A DNA stretch of 64,000 bases from NCBI RefSeq assembly GCF_006569205.1, contig NZ_VIGD01000003.1, positions 124,001 through 188,000 of the forward strand. The letters are read 5' to 3'. Under the pieces are notes generated by a model, which worked only from the letters and a program-made list of their open reading frames with translations, had not been told where the DNA came from and made no database searches. Shown in pieces: positions 55,094 to 63,975 of the stretch. Numbering within the stretch: position 1 is the first letter of the stretch; each line of letters starts with the position of its first letter. This stretch comes from Ureibacillus terrenus (GTDB lineage: Bacteria; Bacillota; Bacilli; Bacillales_A; Planococcaceae). The position numbers and the translations under genes are program-made.

Positions 55094-56938
55094 TTAATCG
55101 ACATAATTCACATTATATAAATTGAACCACATATTCATTTGGACCAAATGTGCGATGAGCTGGGGGCCTGCCATCAGCTGGCCGAACCACGGAAATTTAG
55201 GAGATTCATTGGTATCAAGCATTTTTTCCAGCTTTTCTTTTGAAACAAATTCAAGGATTGGTGAATTTTCCTTTTGCAATATTTGTCGCAACATTTCTTT
55301 CACTAACTTTGTATATTTTGGATGATGTGTTTTTGGATACGGGCTTTTTTTCCGATATATTATCTCTTTCGGCAGAATTCCCTCCATTGCTTTTCTCAAT
55401 AGCCCCTTTTCCCTTCCGTCCAACATTTTCATCGTCCATGGGATATTCCATGCATATTCGACGATCCGATGATCGGCAAAAGGAACGCGCACTTCCAGGC
55501 TTGCCGCCATGCTCATCCGGTCTTTCCGGTCAAGCAGGGTCGTCATAAACCATATCATATTGAGATAAAAAATTTCTCTTCTACGCGCTTCTGTTGCATG
55601 TTCACCCTCCAGTGCCGGCACTTCCCGGATGGTTTCTTCATACCTCTGTTTGACATATTCCTTCAACTTTAACTTTTCCTTCCAAAACGGCAATAGAAGA
55701 TTCTCTCTTGCGGACATGGATTGCATCCACGGAAATCCTTCGCCTCTCAGCAATTCCTCTTTATAAAACCATGGATACCCGCCGAAAATTTCATCGGCGC
55801 ATTCGCCGGACAATGCAACGGTAAACTGTTTTTTTACCTCATCGGAAAACATCAACAATGAAGAATCGATATCCGCCATCCCCGGCAAATCTTTTGCAAT
55901 CACCGCATCCTTCAATTTTTCTGCCAGTTCTTCATGGGAGACAATCACTTGATGATGAGCGACACCCAAGTATTGCACCGTTTTTTCAATCCATGGCCGG
56001 TCTTCATCCGGCTGAAATAAACTCTTCTGAAAATAATGGCTGTTTTCCTCATAATCAATGGAATAGGTATGCAGTGTTCCCCTTCCCTGCTTCTTAAAAT
56101 AATTGGAAGCAATAGCGGTTATGGCGCTGGAATCGAGCCCTCCCGATAAAAACGTACAAACCGGGACATCGGCCACCAGCTGGCGTTCCACGGCATCTTT
56201 TATGAGAAAGCGGACATGCTCAATTGTTTCATCCAATGAATGTACATGATTTTCGCTGTTGACATTCCAATAACGGCGGATTGTCAGTCCGCTGCGGTCA
56301 AAGATCAAAAAGTGAGCCGGCCTTAACTCGGAAATCCCCCGGAATACCCCATGGCCCGGAGTTCTGGATGGACCAAGCCCAAACAATTCCTGCAATCCTT
56401 CCCTGTCAATTTCCGCTTTCATTTCCGGATGGGCCAAAATCGCCTTCAATTCCGACCCGAACAACAAACGGTTTCCGTTATAATGATAGAATAAAGGCTT
56501 TACACCCAGCCGGTCCCTCGCCATGTACAATTTTTCACATGCAGGATCCCAAACGGCGAATGCATATATTCCATTGAGGTGGTATACACAATCTTCTTTC
56601 CATTCCACATATGCCGTGAGGAGCACTTCCGTATCCGAATGGGATTTGAAAGTATATCCCCGTTTGATTAATTCCTTTCTCAATTCCTCCGTATTATACA
56701 ATTCTCCGTTATAGACTATTGTATAAGCATTTCCATCCTTAATTTTTGTCATCGGCTGCCGTCCGCCGGCAGGATCTACTACGATGAGTCTGGTGTGGCC
56801 AAGGGCTGCATGCGTGTCGCGGTAATTGGTCAGTGAGTCGGGCCCCCTTTTCCCCAATGTTTGCGCCATTTTATTGATGGTGACTTCATGCTGTCTCAAA
56901 TCTTGATCCCATTCAACCCAGCCTGTTATTCCACACAT
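55094..56938 (-). CDS. asnB: Asparagine synthetase (glutamine-hydrolysing), AsnB/AsnO type
   Basis: 614 residues. N-terminal class II glutamine amidotransferase with the essential Cys exposed as MCGITGWVEW; ASN synthase domain with the PP-loop TFLSGGLDSSAITA (about residue 255) and ALSGECADEIFGGYPWF. Length and layout match B. subtilis AsnO/YisO-type enzymes. The first Met codon (56941) is followed directly by the second at 56938, which has the Cys at position 2, the form required for activity. Uses glutamine made by glnA. Monocistronic as far as seen; no terminator was found after it. Confidence 0.93.
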   Translation of the reverse strand: MCGITGWVEWDQDLRQHEVTINKMAQTLGKRGPDSLTNYRDTHAALGHTRLIVVDPAGGRQPMTKIKDGNAYTIVYNGELYNTEELRKELIKRGYTFKSHSDTEVLLTAYVEWKEDCVYHLNGIYAFAVWDPACEKLYMARDRLGVKPLFYHYNGNRLLFGSELKAILAHPEMKAEIDREGLQELFGLGPSRTPGHGVFRGISELRPAHFLIFDRSGLTIRRYWNVNSENHVHSLDETIEHVRFLIKDAVERQLVADVPVCTFLSGGLDSSAITAIASNYFKKQGRGTLHTYSIDYEENSHYFQKSLFQPDEDRPWIEKTVQYLGVAHHQVIVSHEELAEKLKDAVIAKDLPGMADIDSSLLMFSDEVKKQFTVALSGECADEIFGGYPWFYKEELLRGEGFPWMQSMSARENLLLPFWKEKLKLKEYVKQRYEETIREVPALEGEHATEARRREIFYLNMIWFMTTLLDRKDRMSMAASLEVRVPFADHRIVEYAWNIPWTMKMLDGREKGLLRKAMEGILPKEIIYRKKSPYPKTHHPKYTKLVKEMLRQILQKENSPILEFVSKEKLEKMLDTNESPKFPWFGQLMAGPQLIAHLVQMNMWFNLYNVNYVD

Positions 56939-57217
56939 CATCCATCACTCTTTCGCAGAATAATTTTTCTTAACCTCATTTTATGACTTTTTATTGTGAA
57001 AGAACAATTTCAATTTTGTATAAAACCTATCTAATATCGAGATGATTTTTAAAAAAATAATATATTTTCGGCATTTATTATCACAAAAATATATAAAAAC
57101 AAGCCTATTCCAAAACAAATGATATAGAACTTTTAAAAAAATTTATCTTTTAATTGATTAAACATCAATTTTATTGATCAATGGGCGGACAGAAATCAGG
57201 CCACTTCCCCCCTTATA

Positions 57218-57231
57218 GTTACCATGGCGAC
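57218..57231. promoter_or_regulatory. Second, imperfect operator copy for the MarR regulator
   Basis: GTTACCATGGCGAC repeats the left half (TAGTTACC) of the main operator about 51 bp upstream of it, so the two copies lie on the same helix face (about 5 turns). Confidence 0.45.
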
Positions 57232-57253
57232 ACTTTTAAATATTGATTATAAT

Positions 57254-57283
57254 TGCTATAATGATATAGTTACCTAGGGTAAC
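57254..57283 (+). promoter_or_regulatory. marR promoter with overlapping palindromic operator
   Basis: Extended -10 TGCTATAAT (57254-57262) followed at the transcription start by GTTACCTAGGGTAAC (57269-57283), a perfect 6-bp inverted repeat with a 3-bp centre. Position at the start site fits autorepression. Confidence 0.75.
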
Positions 57284-57305
57284 CATTTAAATGGGGGTGA
57301 CCGTG

Positions 57306-57734
57306 TTGGAAGGTTTTTTACAACAATATTTGCGATTGTATCGTCCTCTTATCAGCTCCTTAAATGAACTATTGGGCAAATACAATCTTTCTTACTCTCT
57401 CTGGCAAGTCATTTATTACATAAAGCATCATGGTCCGTCCACTTTGGTTGAAATAGCGAAACGCTACAGCGTGGAAAAGCCCACCATTACGCGCAGGGTC
57501 AGCTGCCTGGAAGATCTGCAACTGGTCGAAAAAATTGAAAGCCGCGACCGAAGGGAAAAATTGATGCAACTGACGCCCAAAGGAGAGGAGCTTTATGCGG
57601 CATGCCGAAAAGAAATTTCAAATTTAGAAAGAGAAATATTGGAAAAGCTATCTGAAAATGAACTTCAATCCTTTTTCGAAACCCTATCGAAAATCCGCCA
57701 ACAGCTCGCAGAAAAAGAAGGGAAACAAAAATGA
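57306..57734 (+). CDS. MarR family transcriptional regulator
   Basis: 142 residues. The winged helix-turn-helix is STLVEIAKRYSVEKPTITRR (about residues 46-65), followed by the DRREKLMQLTPKGEEL wing with the conserved D-x-R-x. No cysteine sensor is obvious, so it is probably a ligand-responsive repressor. RBS GGGGGTG is 6 nt before TTG 57306; GTG 57303 or ATG 57291 are less well placed. It overlaps the MFS gene by 4 nt and sits behind a palindromic operator, making a self-controlled efflux unit. Confidence 0.88.
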   Translation: MEGFLQQYLRLYRPLISSLNELLGKYNLSYSLWQVIYYIKHHGPSTLVEIAKRYSVEKPTITRRVSCLEDLQLVEKIESRDRREKLMQLTPKGEELYAACRKEISNLEREILEKLSENELQSFFETLSKIRQQLAEKEGKQK

Positions 57735-58903
57735 ACGATGCAAAATTATGGACGAAAGATTTTCTTATTACCTCATTGATCAATTTTCTTTTAACGTGCG
57801 TATTCTATTTGTTAGTCGTCATTGTGGCGGTTTATGCAAAAACGGAATTTAACGCCTCCGCAAGCGTAGCGGGGCTTGCAACGGGGATTTTCATTATCGC
57901 CACTTTAATCGGACGGATTTTTGTTGGCAGCAAAATCAATTCCATCGGCTATAAAAGGACGTTAATGATCGGAACTTTCCTTTTTGCGGCATCAAGCCTT
58001 CTTTATTTCATACAAATCAATATCGGATTCTTCCTGTTTGTCCGGTTTTTGCATGGGGCAACCCTTGGCTTTGCCGGCACGGCGACCGGAACCATCGTGG
58101 CCAAAATCATCCCGGCCAACCGGAGAGGGGAAGGAATCGGATACTACAGCATGAGCTCTACACTGGCTACGGCAATCGGTCCTTTTTTGGGCATCTTATT
58201 GACCCAGCATACCGGCTATGAGCTCGTTTTTGGGGTATGTTCATTGCTGGGCATAATCAGTTTCATCACTTCATTTTTTATTGAAGTTTCCGAACCGGAA
58301 AAAATGATCGAAAAAGAATCCATGAAAGGACTCAAGCTTTCGAATTATCTCGAACCGAAAGCCATTCCTGTTTCCTTCATCATGCTGATTGCCGCTTTAT
58401 GCTATTCCGGCGTTCTTTCGTTTATGAATCTTTATGCCCGGGAACTTCATTTGCTGAAAGCAGCAAGTTTCTTCTTTTTGGTGTATTCCGTGGCGATTTT
58501 ATGTTCCCGTCCGTTTTCAGGACGCCTGTTGGATGCCAAAGGGGCAAACTTTGTCATGTACCCGGCCTTTTTGTTTTTTGCCATTGGAATGTTTGTATTA
58601 AGCGCTGCCCAAAATAGTTTTATTTTGCTGCTTTCGGGAGTTTTGATCGGCCTCGGCTATGGAAACATGCAATCCTGCATTCAAGCCCTCGCCGTCAAAG
58701 TGACCCCAGTTCACCGCATGGGGCTTGCCACTTCCACATTCTTTATTTTTCTTGACGCAGGATTGGGCTTCGGGCCTTATTTGTTAGGATTCATTGTGCC
58801 TTACACGACTTACGGCCATCTGTACTTCGGCCTATGCTTTGTAATATTGTTCAACATTCTCTTATACTTTTTGCTCCATGGACGGAAAACCAAGGAAGTT
58901 TGA
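57731..58903 (+). CDS. MFS transporter (probable drug/metabolite efflux)
   Basis: 390 residues with 12 predicted membrane helices. The signature loop between helices 2 and 3 (FVGSKINSIGYKRTLMIG) corresponds to motif A; motif C-like GIGYYSMSSTLATAIGPFLG appears near residue 145 in TM5, typical of antiporters. It resembles the YfkF-type MFS proteins of Bacillus. Translation is coupled to marR by ATGA overlap. Substrate unknown. A bidirectional terminator follows 25 nt after the stop. Confidence 0.9.
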   Translation: MNDAKLWTKDFLITSLINFLLTCVFYLLVVIVAVYAKTEFNASASVAGLATGIFIIATLIGRIFVGSKINSIGYKRTLMIGTFLFAASSLLYFIQINIGFFLFVRFLHGATLGFAGTATGTIVAKIIPANRRGEGIGYYSMSSTLATAIGPFLGILLTQHTGYELVFGVCSLLGIISFITSFFIEVSEPEKMIEKESMKGLKLSNYLEPKAIPVSFIMLIAALCYSGVLSFMNLYARELHLLKAASFFFLVYSVAILCSRPFSGRLLDAKGANFVMYPAFLFFAIGMFVLSAAQNSFILLLSGVLIGLGYGNMQSCIQALAVKVTPVHRMGLATSTFFIFLDAGLGFGPYLLGFIVPYTTYGHLYFGLCFVILFNILLYFLLHGRKTKEV

Positions 58904-58925
58904 TACCGGTTTTATGCGAAATCAT

Positions 58926-58966
58926 GAAAAAGCAGCACCAGCCTTCTTCGGCTGGTGCTGCTTTTA
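58926..58966. terminator. Bidirectional terminator between the MFS gene and recD2
   Basis: AAAAGCAGCACCAGCC / GGCTGGTGCTGCTTTT, a perfect long stem with a TTCTTC loop, lying between two convergent genes. Confidence 0.95.
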
Positions 58967-58969
58967 GTT

Positions 58970-61435
58970 TTATTCATCTAAAAAGTCATACGGGGTGATG
59001 CCATCCATGCCGATCATTGGATGAATTTTCGGCGCTGTTTCCGCGGTCAGCATCGGAGGAAGTTCCGGCATTTCCTTTGGTTCTTCATGTTCAAGTATAT
59101 TCTCATGTGCATCCGCACGAAATGTTTGTTCCGTTTGCCCTGTCCTATCAACTTCCGCTTCATCTTCAATGAATGGATTTAATCGGGCGCGCAAAGTCGT
59201 GAATCGTTTCAAATCATCGGTGCGTTGGATACCTTTCCAAAATTCTTCCGGTTCCCCGCACAGAATCAGATAATTTTTTGCGCGGGTAATTCCCGTATAA
59301 ATTAAATTTCTCCGAAGCATTTTTGCGTAGCTCCGGACGATTGGCATGATGACCGTTTGGAATTCGCTCCCCTGCGCTTTATGGATGGAGCAGCAATAGG
59401 CAAGGGTGATTTGATTTAAATCTCCCCGGTCGTAAGTAACCTCATTGCCATCGAAAGAAACGACGACCTGATCCTGTTTGTCCACCGTTTCCTTCGCCTT
59501 GATAATCGCTACGATTTCTCCTATGTCTCCGTTAAACACATTGCATTCCGGTTGATTCACGAGCTGCAATACCTTATCCCCGATACGGAAAATGGTATCG
59601 CCATATTTGATTTCTTTTCTCGTTCCATCTTCGTTTGGATTGACGAGATCCTGTATTTCTTTATTCAAACGGTCGATGCCGGCCGGTCCTTTGTACATCG
59701 GCGCCAATACCTGAATGTCCCGGATGGACTGGCCTTTTGACATCGCGCTTTTCACAACCTGCGTCACGACGCTCGCGATTTGTTCGGCGGATGCTTTAAT
59801 AAAAGAACGGTCCCCCGTTTTTTCCGTAAAGTTGTCAGGAACTTGCCCCTTTTTGATTTGATGGGCCATCTCGATAATCGTCGAACCATCCGCCTGACGG
59901 TAGACTTCCGTCAATTCGACGGTCGGCACTATTTTTGCCGCCAACAAATCTTTCAACACTTGTCCGGGACCGACAGGGGGCAATTGATCCTGGTCGCCGA
60001 CAAGCACCACTTGGGCTTCAGCAGGAATACTTTTGAACAGTTGATGGCTCAGCCATGTATCCACCATCGACATTTCATCAATAATAATCAGACGCCCCTG
60101 GATTTCACGGTCTGTTTCCTCTTCTTTTTCTTGTCCGTTGAATCCCAGCAGTCGATGAATCGTCATGGCAGGAAGTCCTGTCGATTCGGAAAGCCGTTTT
60201 GCCGCTCTTCCCGTCGGCGCTGCCAGCACGATGGGAAATGGTTCTTCTTTCTTTGCATATTCCTTCGGCTCCAAAGAAAGGCCATGCAGTCTTGCATACA
60301 CTTCCACGATGCCGCGGATGACGGTCGTTTTCCCTGTTCCTGGGCCGCCCGTCAAAATCATAATGGAGGAATTCAAAGCCTGTTCGATCGCTTTTGCCTG
60401 CGTTTCGGCATACGTCACGCCCAAATCTTCTTCAACTTCCCCGATGGCTTTTCGTATTTCATCGTTTGAAAAGTTTCGGCTCTCTTCATTCTTCTTCACC
60501 AGCTGAAGCACCTTTGTCGCAATGCCGACTTCGCTGAAATAGAGGGAAGGCAAATAAATCCTTGTTTCTTCGCCGCAAATCTTGCCTTCCTCTTCCAATT
60601 CAATGACAGCATTTGAAATCGATTCATACGGAATCTCTACCGGCTGGCTCTGCTCAAGAAGTTCCTTCACTTCCGGCAACAATTGCTCCGCCTCTAAATA
60701 GACATGTCCTTCCGATAGTGCGGCCTGGTTCAATTTATGCAATACCGCCGCTTTGATCCGATCCGGATGGTTTCCTGTAATACCCAGTTTTCTTCCGAGC
60801 TCATCCGCCCTGGCAAAACCGACACCTTCCACTTCCTCAATCAGCCGATAAGGGTTTTGGGTTAACAGTTCAATCGTTTCTTCCCGATAGGTCTGATAAA
60901 TCTTCATTCCCAGCTGAGGACCGAAACCCCATTCATTCAGCTGGATCATGACCCGATCCAAACCCAAGTTTTTCTCCAGCGCAGTCCGGATTGTCATTTT
61001 TTTGTCTTCGGACAGCCTTGGCACTTCATCCAGAACAAAGGGATTTTCCATGATTTTTTTCAGCGCATCCGGTCCCAATGTTTTCACAATCTGTTCAGCG
61101 GTCTTTGGACCGATCCCTGGAAACATGTCGCTTGACAAGTAATGAATCACCCCCTGCTCCGTAGCAGGGACCTCCCTTTCAAAGGCTTCCGCTTGAAATT
61201 GCAAACCGTATTTCGGATGATTTGACAAGTTGCCGACAAAGCGGTAGTGGAGTTCTTCATCAAGAGCCGGGAAATAGCCGACCACGGTAATTTCTTTTTC
61301 TTGATATTTTAGATTCGTTTCTTTGATTTTTACTTTCACGATGGAATACATATTGGAGGCGTTATGAAAAATGGATGCGATCGGACGGCCTAAGACAAAC
61401 GTTTTCTCGGAATGGTATTGTTCCTCCATTTTCAT
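58970..61435 (-). CDS. recD2: RecD2 (YrrC) 5'-3' DNA helicase
   Basis: 821-residue SF1B helicase not part of RecBCD, implicated in replication-fork and mismatch-repair related functions. The N-terminal helix-hairpin-helix region (FPGIGPKTAEQIV, about 95-107) is the RecD2-specific extension; Walker A LTGGPGTGKTTVIRG is near residue 350; IDEMSMVD Walker B; LVGDQDQLPPVG motif III; and ITLAYCCSIHKAQGSEF with YTGITRAKNYLI near the C-terminus. Start ATG 61435 is preceded by GGAGAGGAGCG. Conserved neighbour of yrrB in Bacillus; here the HIS6-like and MBL genes lie between, on the other strand. Confidence 0.95.
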   Translation of the reverse strand: MKMEEQYHSEKTFVLGRPIASIFHNASNMYSIVKVKIKETNLKYQEKEITVVGYFPALDEELHYRFVGNLSNHPKYGLQFQAEAFEREVPATEQGVIHYLSSDMFPGIGPKTAEQIVKTLGPDALKKIMENPFVLDEVPRLSEDKKMTIRTALEKNLGLDRVMIQLNEWGFGPQLGMKIYQTYREETIELLTQNPYRLIEEVEGVGFARADELGRKLGITGNHPDRIKAAVLHKLNQAALSEGHVYLEAEQLLPEVKELLEQSQPVEIPYESISNAVIELEEEGKICGEETRIYLPSLYFSEVGIATKVLQLVKKNEESRNFSNDEIRKAIGEVEEDLGVTYAETQAKAIEQALNSSIMILTGGPGTGKTTVIRGIVEVYARLHGLSLEPKEYAKKEEPFPIVLAAPTGRAAKRLSESTGLPAMTIHRLLGFNGQEKEEETDREIQGRLIIIDEMSMVDTWLSHQLFKSIPAEAQVVLVGDQDQLPPVGPGQVLKDLLAAKIVPTVELTEVYRQADGSTIIEMAHQIKKGQVPDNFTEKTGDRSFIKASAEQIASVVTQVVKSAMSKGQSIRDIQVLAPMYKGPAGIDRLNKEIQDLVNPNEDGTRKEIKYGDTIFRIGDKVLQLVNQPECNVFNGDIGEIVAIIKAKETVDKQDQVVVSFDGNEVTYDRGDLNQITLAYCCSIHKAQGSEFQTVIMPIVRSYAKMLRRNLIYTGITRAKNYLILCGEPEEFWKGIQRTDDLKRFTTLRARLNPFIEDEAEVDRTGQTEQTFRADAHENILEHEEPKEMPELPPMLTAETAPKIHPMIGMDGITPYDFLDE

Positions 61436-61572
61436 ACGCTCCTCTCCGGTAAAATCTCTTAATATCATATCATTTTTACGGATTGTTATAAAATAGTATC
61501 TCCCTTCTCGATAAAATGTTTGACCAATGTTATGATGTTTATAAAAAAACAGTTGAAAGGACCAGGAACATC

Positions 61573-62322
61573 ATGGAATTCAGACCGTGCATCGATTTAC
61601 ATGAGGGGAAAGTGAAACAAATCGTCGGAAGCACTTTGGGACAAAAAAACGTGATTGAAAACTTTATCTCAGAAAAAGATGCTTCCTACTATGCCGAGCT
61701 GTTTAAACAGGATGGCTTAACGGGCGGACATGTGATCATGTTGGGCCCTAGCAATGAAGAACAGGCCAAGCTTGCTTTAACCGCATATCCCGGCGGACTT
61801 CAAATCGGCGGGGGCATCACGGCGGACAACGCGAAAAAATGGATTGACGCGGGTGCAAGCCATGTGATTGTGACTTCTTACATATTCCACGATGGCAAAT
61901 TGGATATGGAACGATTGAAAAAGCTTGTCGAGGCGATTGGAAAGGAACATATCGTCCTTGATTTAAGCTGCAGAAAACGGGACGGAAAATGGTATGTCGT
62001 GACAGACAAATGGACAAAATTCAGCGACTTTGAAGTCAATCGGGAGAACCTCTCCTTTCTCGAACAATATTGCGATGAGTTTCTGATTCATGCGGTGGAT
62101 GTCGAAGGAAAAAAAAGCGGCATGCAGGAAGAGCTGGTTCAGGATTTGGCAAAATGGACGACCATTCCTACCACTTACGCCGGCGGCATCCGTTCCTTGG
62201 AGGATTTGGAAAGATTCAAAACATTATCCGGCGGGAAACTGCACGTGACAATTGGCAGCGCTTTGGATATTTTTGGAGGCAATCTGCCATATCAGAAAGT
62301 TGTTCAATATTGCAATTCATAG
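61573..62322 (+). CDS. Eukaryote-type ProFAR isomerase (HIS6-like HisA)
   Basis: 249-residue TIM-barrel phosphoribosylformimino-AICAR-phosphate isomerase of the yeast HIS6 type. CIDLHEGKVKQIVG at the N-terminus, HVIMLGP, LQIGGGI, HVIVTSY, VLDLSCRKRDGKWYV, FLIHAVDVEGKKSG, YAGGIRSLEDL and SALDIFGGNLPY match the HIS6 family better than the usual bacterial HisA pattern; the catalytic Asp pair corresponds to the DLH and AVDVEG positions. The ATG at 61573 was chosen over ATG 61516 by homology to the family start and the AGGAAC region upstream. It stands alone between recD2 and an MBL-fold gene, with no his genes near. Function in histidine synthesis is an inference. Confidence 0.88.
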   Translation: MEFRPCIDLHEGKVKQIVGSTLGQKNVIENFISEKDASYYAELFKQDGLTGGHVIMLGPSNEEQAKLALTAYPGGLQIGGGITADNAKKWIDAGASHVIVTSYIFHDGKLDMERLKKLVEAIGKEHIVLDLSCRKRDGKWYVVTDKWTKFSDFEVNRENLSFLEQYCDEFLIHAVDVEGKKSGMQEELVQDLAKWTTIPTTYAGGIRSLEDLERFKTLSGGKLHVTIGSALDIFGGNLPYQKVVQYCNS

Positions 62323-62446
62323 GTTGGGTTTATTTTTCCCCCAATGGGCAAACTAAAATCCGAAATCTCCGCTTTGTTTTTGGAACGCCCAAGACGGCCA
62401 TTTTGAATGCAGATTGAAAAATCATCATTTTTTGGGGGAGATTTTT

Positions 62447-63202
62447 ATGATTGTCTATCCGTTGGGAGTCGGCAGCGCCTTCACTCAACGTTATTACCAT
62501 AATAACTTTTTAGTTGAACTGAACGATCAAAAACTTCTTATTGATGCAGGGACAACATTGCGCTACAGTCTAAAATCCGCCGGTTTTACTGAAAGTTCCA
62601 TCCATTATGTCATCATTACACATTTCCACTTCGACCATGTTGGCGGACTGGAAGAACTGTTATTGAAAAGGTATTGGTCCAGGCATCCGGCAAAAGAGAA
62701 AATCCAGATCATCACCCATGAAAAACAACGTAATATGCTCGAAAACATCCTGATGCCTGGACTAAATAATCAAAATTTGACGCTTCGCGACTACGCCGGG
62801 CTGATTACTGTGGAGGACGAACAACCTGTACCAATCGGGCCCTTCCGAATCCAAATGATTGAAACGACCCATTTGCATGCCATCGGAATGCAAAGCTTTG
62901 CTTTGAAAATTTTTGATCAAAACACGGGATGTAATTTCTTATTTACTTCCGACATTAAAAATTTGAAAGGGAGCAACCTGCTTGATTATATTGACGAAAA
63001 AACGGAATTCATCTTCCAGGATGTAAGTTTCGCCGAAAATGCCGCCCATGCAACAATTCATCAAATAATGGATTACTATCCGAAAAGTCTTCATCCAAAA
63101 CTAATGGGCATGCACTACGATGATGAAATTGATGCGGATTCGGTGACAGCCATTCGGTTGGTAAAGCAGGGGGTGCCACTCCAAATATGCATGCATGATT
63201 AA
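62447..63202 (+). CDS. Metallo-beta-lactamase-fold hydrolase
   Basis: 251 residues. The metal-binding motif is THFHFDHVGG (HxHxDH, about residues 60-69). A second metal His lies in ETTHLHAIGMQSF, a bridging Asp in FLFTSDIKN, and the closing His in LMGMHYDDE, so the binuclear site is complete. There is no signal peptide. GGGGGAG RBS before ATG 62447. It follows the HIS6-like gene by 124 nt with no terminator, so cotranscription is possible. Substrate unknown; the family includes phosphodiesterases and RNases, and the absence of beta-CASP and C-terminal RNase segments argues against RNase J/Z. Confidence 0.82.
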   Translation: MIVYPLGVGSAFTQRYYHNNFLVELNDQKLLIDAGTTLRYSLKSAGFTESSIHYVIITHFHFDHVGGLEELLLKRYWSRHPAKEKIQIITHEKQRNMLENILMPGLNNQNLTLRDYAGLITVEDEQPVPIGPFRIQMIETTHLHAIGMQSFALKIFDQNTGCNFLFTSDIKNLKGSNLLDYIDEKTEFIFQDVSFAENAAHATIHQIMDYYPKSLHPKLMGMHYDDEIDADSVTAIRLVKQGVPLQICMHD

Positions 63203-63203
63203 A

Positions 63204-63244
63204 GGCTTAATCCGACAAAATGTTGTTGGATTAAGCCATTCTTT
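63204..63244 (+). terminator. Intrinsic terminator after the MBL-fold gene
   Basis: GGCTTAATCC / GGATTAAGCC stem (63204-63237) with further CAACA pairing in the loop, followed by ATTCTTT. Confidence 0.8.
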
Positions 63245-63280
63245 GCTTCATTAACGGAATACTTATCCCGGATCCTTTTC

Positions 63281-63958
63281 CTATTCTTTGTTTCTTAAAC
63301 GCTCCATCACCATGTCATGGACGAACTTTGCCTGCTCATAGCCGGGCTCGATGGTGAAAGCTTGCTTCAGATGATGCAGCGCCTTCTCTGTATGCTCTTC
63401 GTCCTTGGAAGAAACCGCATACAACACCCCCAAATTATAGTGGGCATCCGCATTTTTCTCATCCTGCCCGAGCACGAATTCCAATTCTTTTTTTGCCAAA
63501 TCGAACATCTCCAATTTGCATAATAAAATGCCGAAGCTTAAGCGGATTTGCAAATCGTCCGGAGCAAGTTCGGCCGCCCGCTGCATATATGGAAGGGCAA
63601 GTTTCACCTGGTTTTCCTTTTCAAAGCATTTGCCCAGCATGTAATAGCAGTCGGCACCCTCAATTCCATTTTCGATTGCCTTCTGATAGAGTTTGGCCGC
63701 TTCCATAAAGCGCTCGCAATTATAATACAAGTTCGCCAAACCGTAATAAGCTGTTGCCGCTTTTTCGTCGAGGGTGATGGCTTTTTGGAAAAAGCGTTCT
63801 GCCCGTTCAATATCGTTCATCGCCGCAAGGACATTCCCGAAGTTGATGTAGCCGATCGGATCTTCCGGGTTCTGTTCGATCGCTTCCGTAAATGCTTTCA
63901 CCGCATCTTCGTATCGTTTTTCCTGCAGTGCTTTGATACCTTCTTCGTTGTAGTTCAT
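63281..63958 (-). CDS. yrrB: TPR-repeat protein YrrB
   Basis: 225-residue cytosolic scaffold made of about six tetratricopeptide repeats, recognisable by the W/Y-x-x-x-x-x-x-G/A/S pattern: GYINFGNVLAAMND, AYYGLANLYYNCE, YYMLGKCFEKEN and DAHYNLGVLYAVSSKDE. Known from B. subtilis as a TPR protein with a solved structure; no defined partner. It is preceded by GAGGTG 6 nt before ATG 63958. The gene upstream beyond the window ends with a terminator at 63976-64000, so yrrB is a separate unit. In B. subtilis it lies next to mnmA and recD2. Confidence 0.93.
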   Translation of the reverse strand: MNYNEEGIKALQEKRYEDAVKAFTEAIEQNPEDPIGYINFGNVLAAMNDIERAERFFQKAITLDEKAATAYYGLANLYYNCERFMEAAKLYQKAIENGIEGADCYYMLGKCFEKENQVKLALPYMQRAAELAPDDLQIRLSFGILLCKLEMFDLAKKELEFVLGQDEKNADAHYNLGVLYAVSSKDEEHTEKALHHLKQAFTIEPGYEQAKFVHDMVMERLRNKE

Positions 63959-63975
63959 CTTTTTCACCTCACATC

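Larger units (their letters stand above)
56939..57305. other. 367-nt divergent intergenic region between asnB and marR
   Basis: AT-rich. The right end has the marR promoter and two copies of the motif TAGTTACC. The left and central parts show nothing beyond A/T tracts. Confidence 0.6.
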
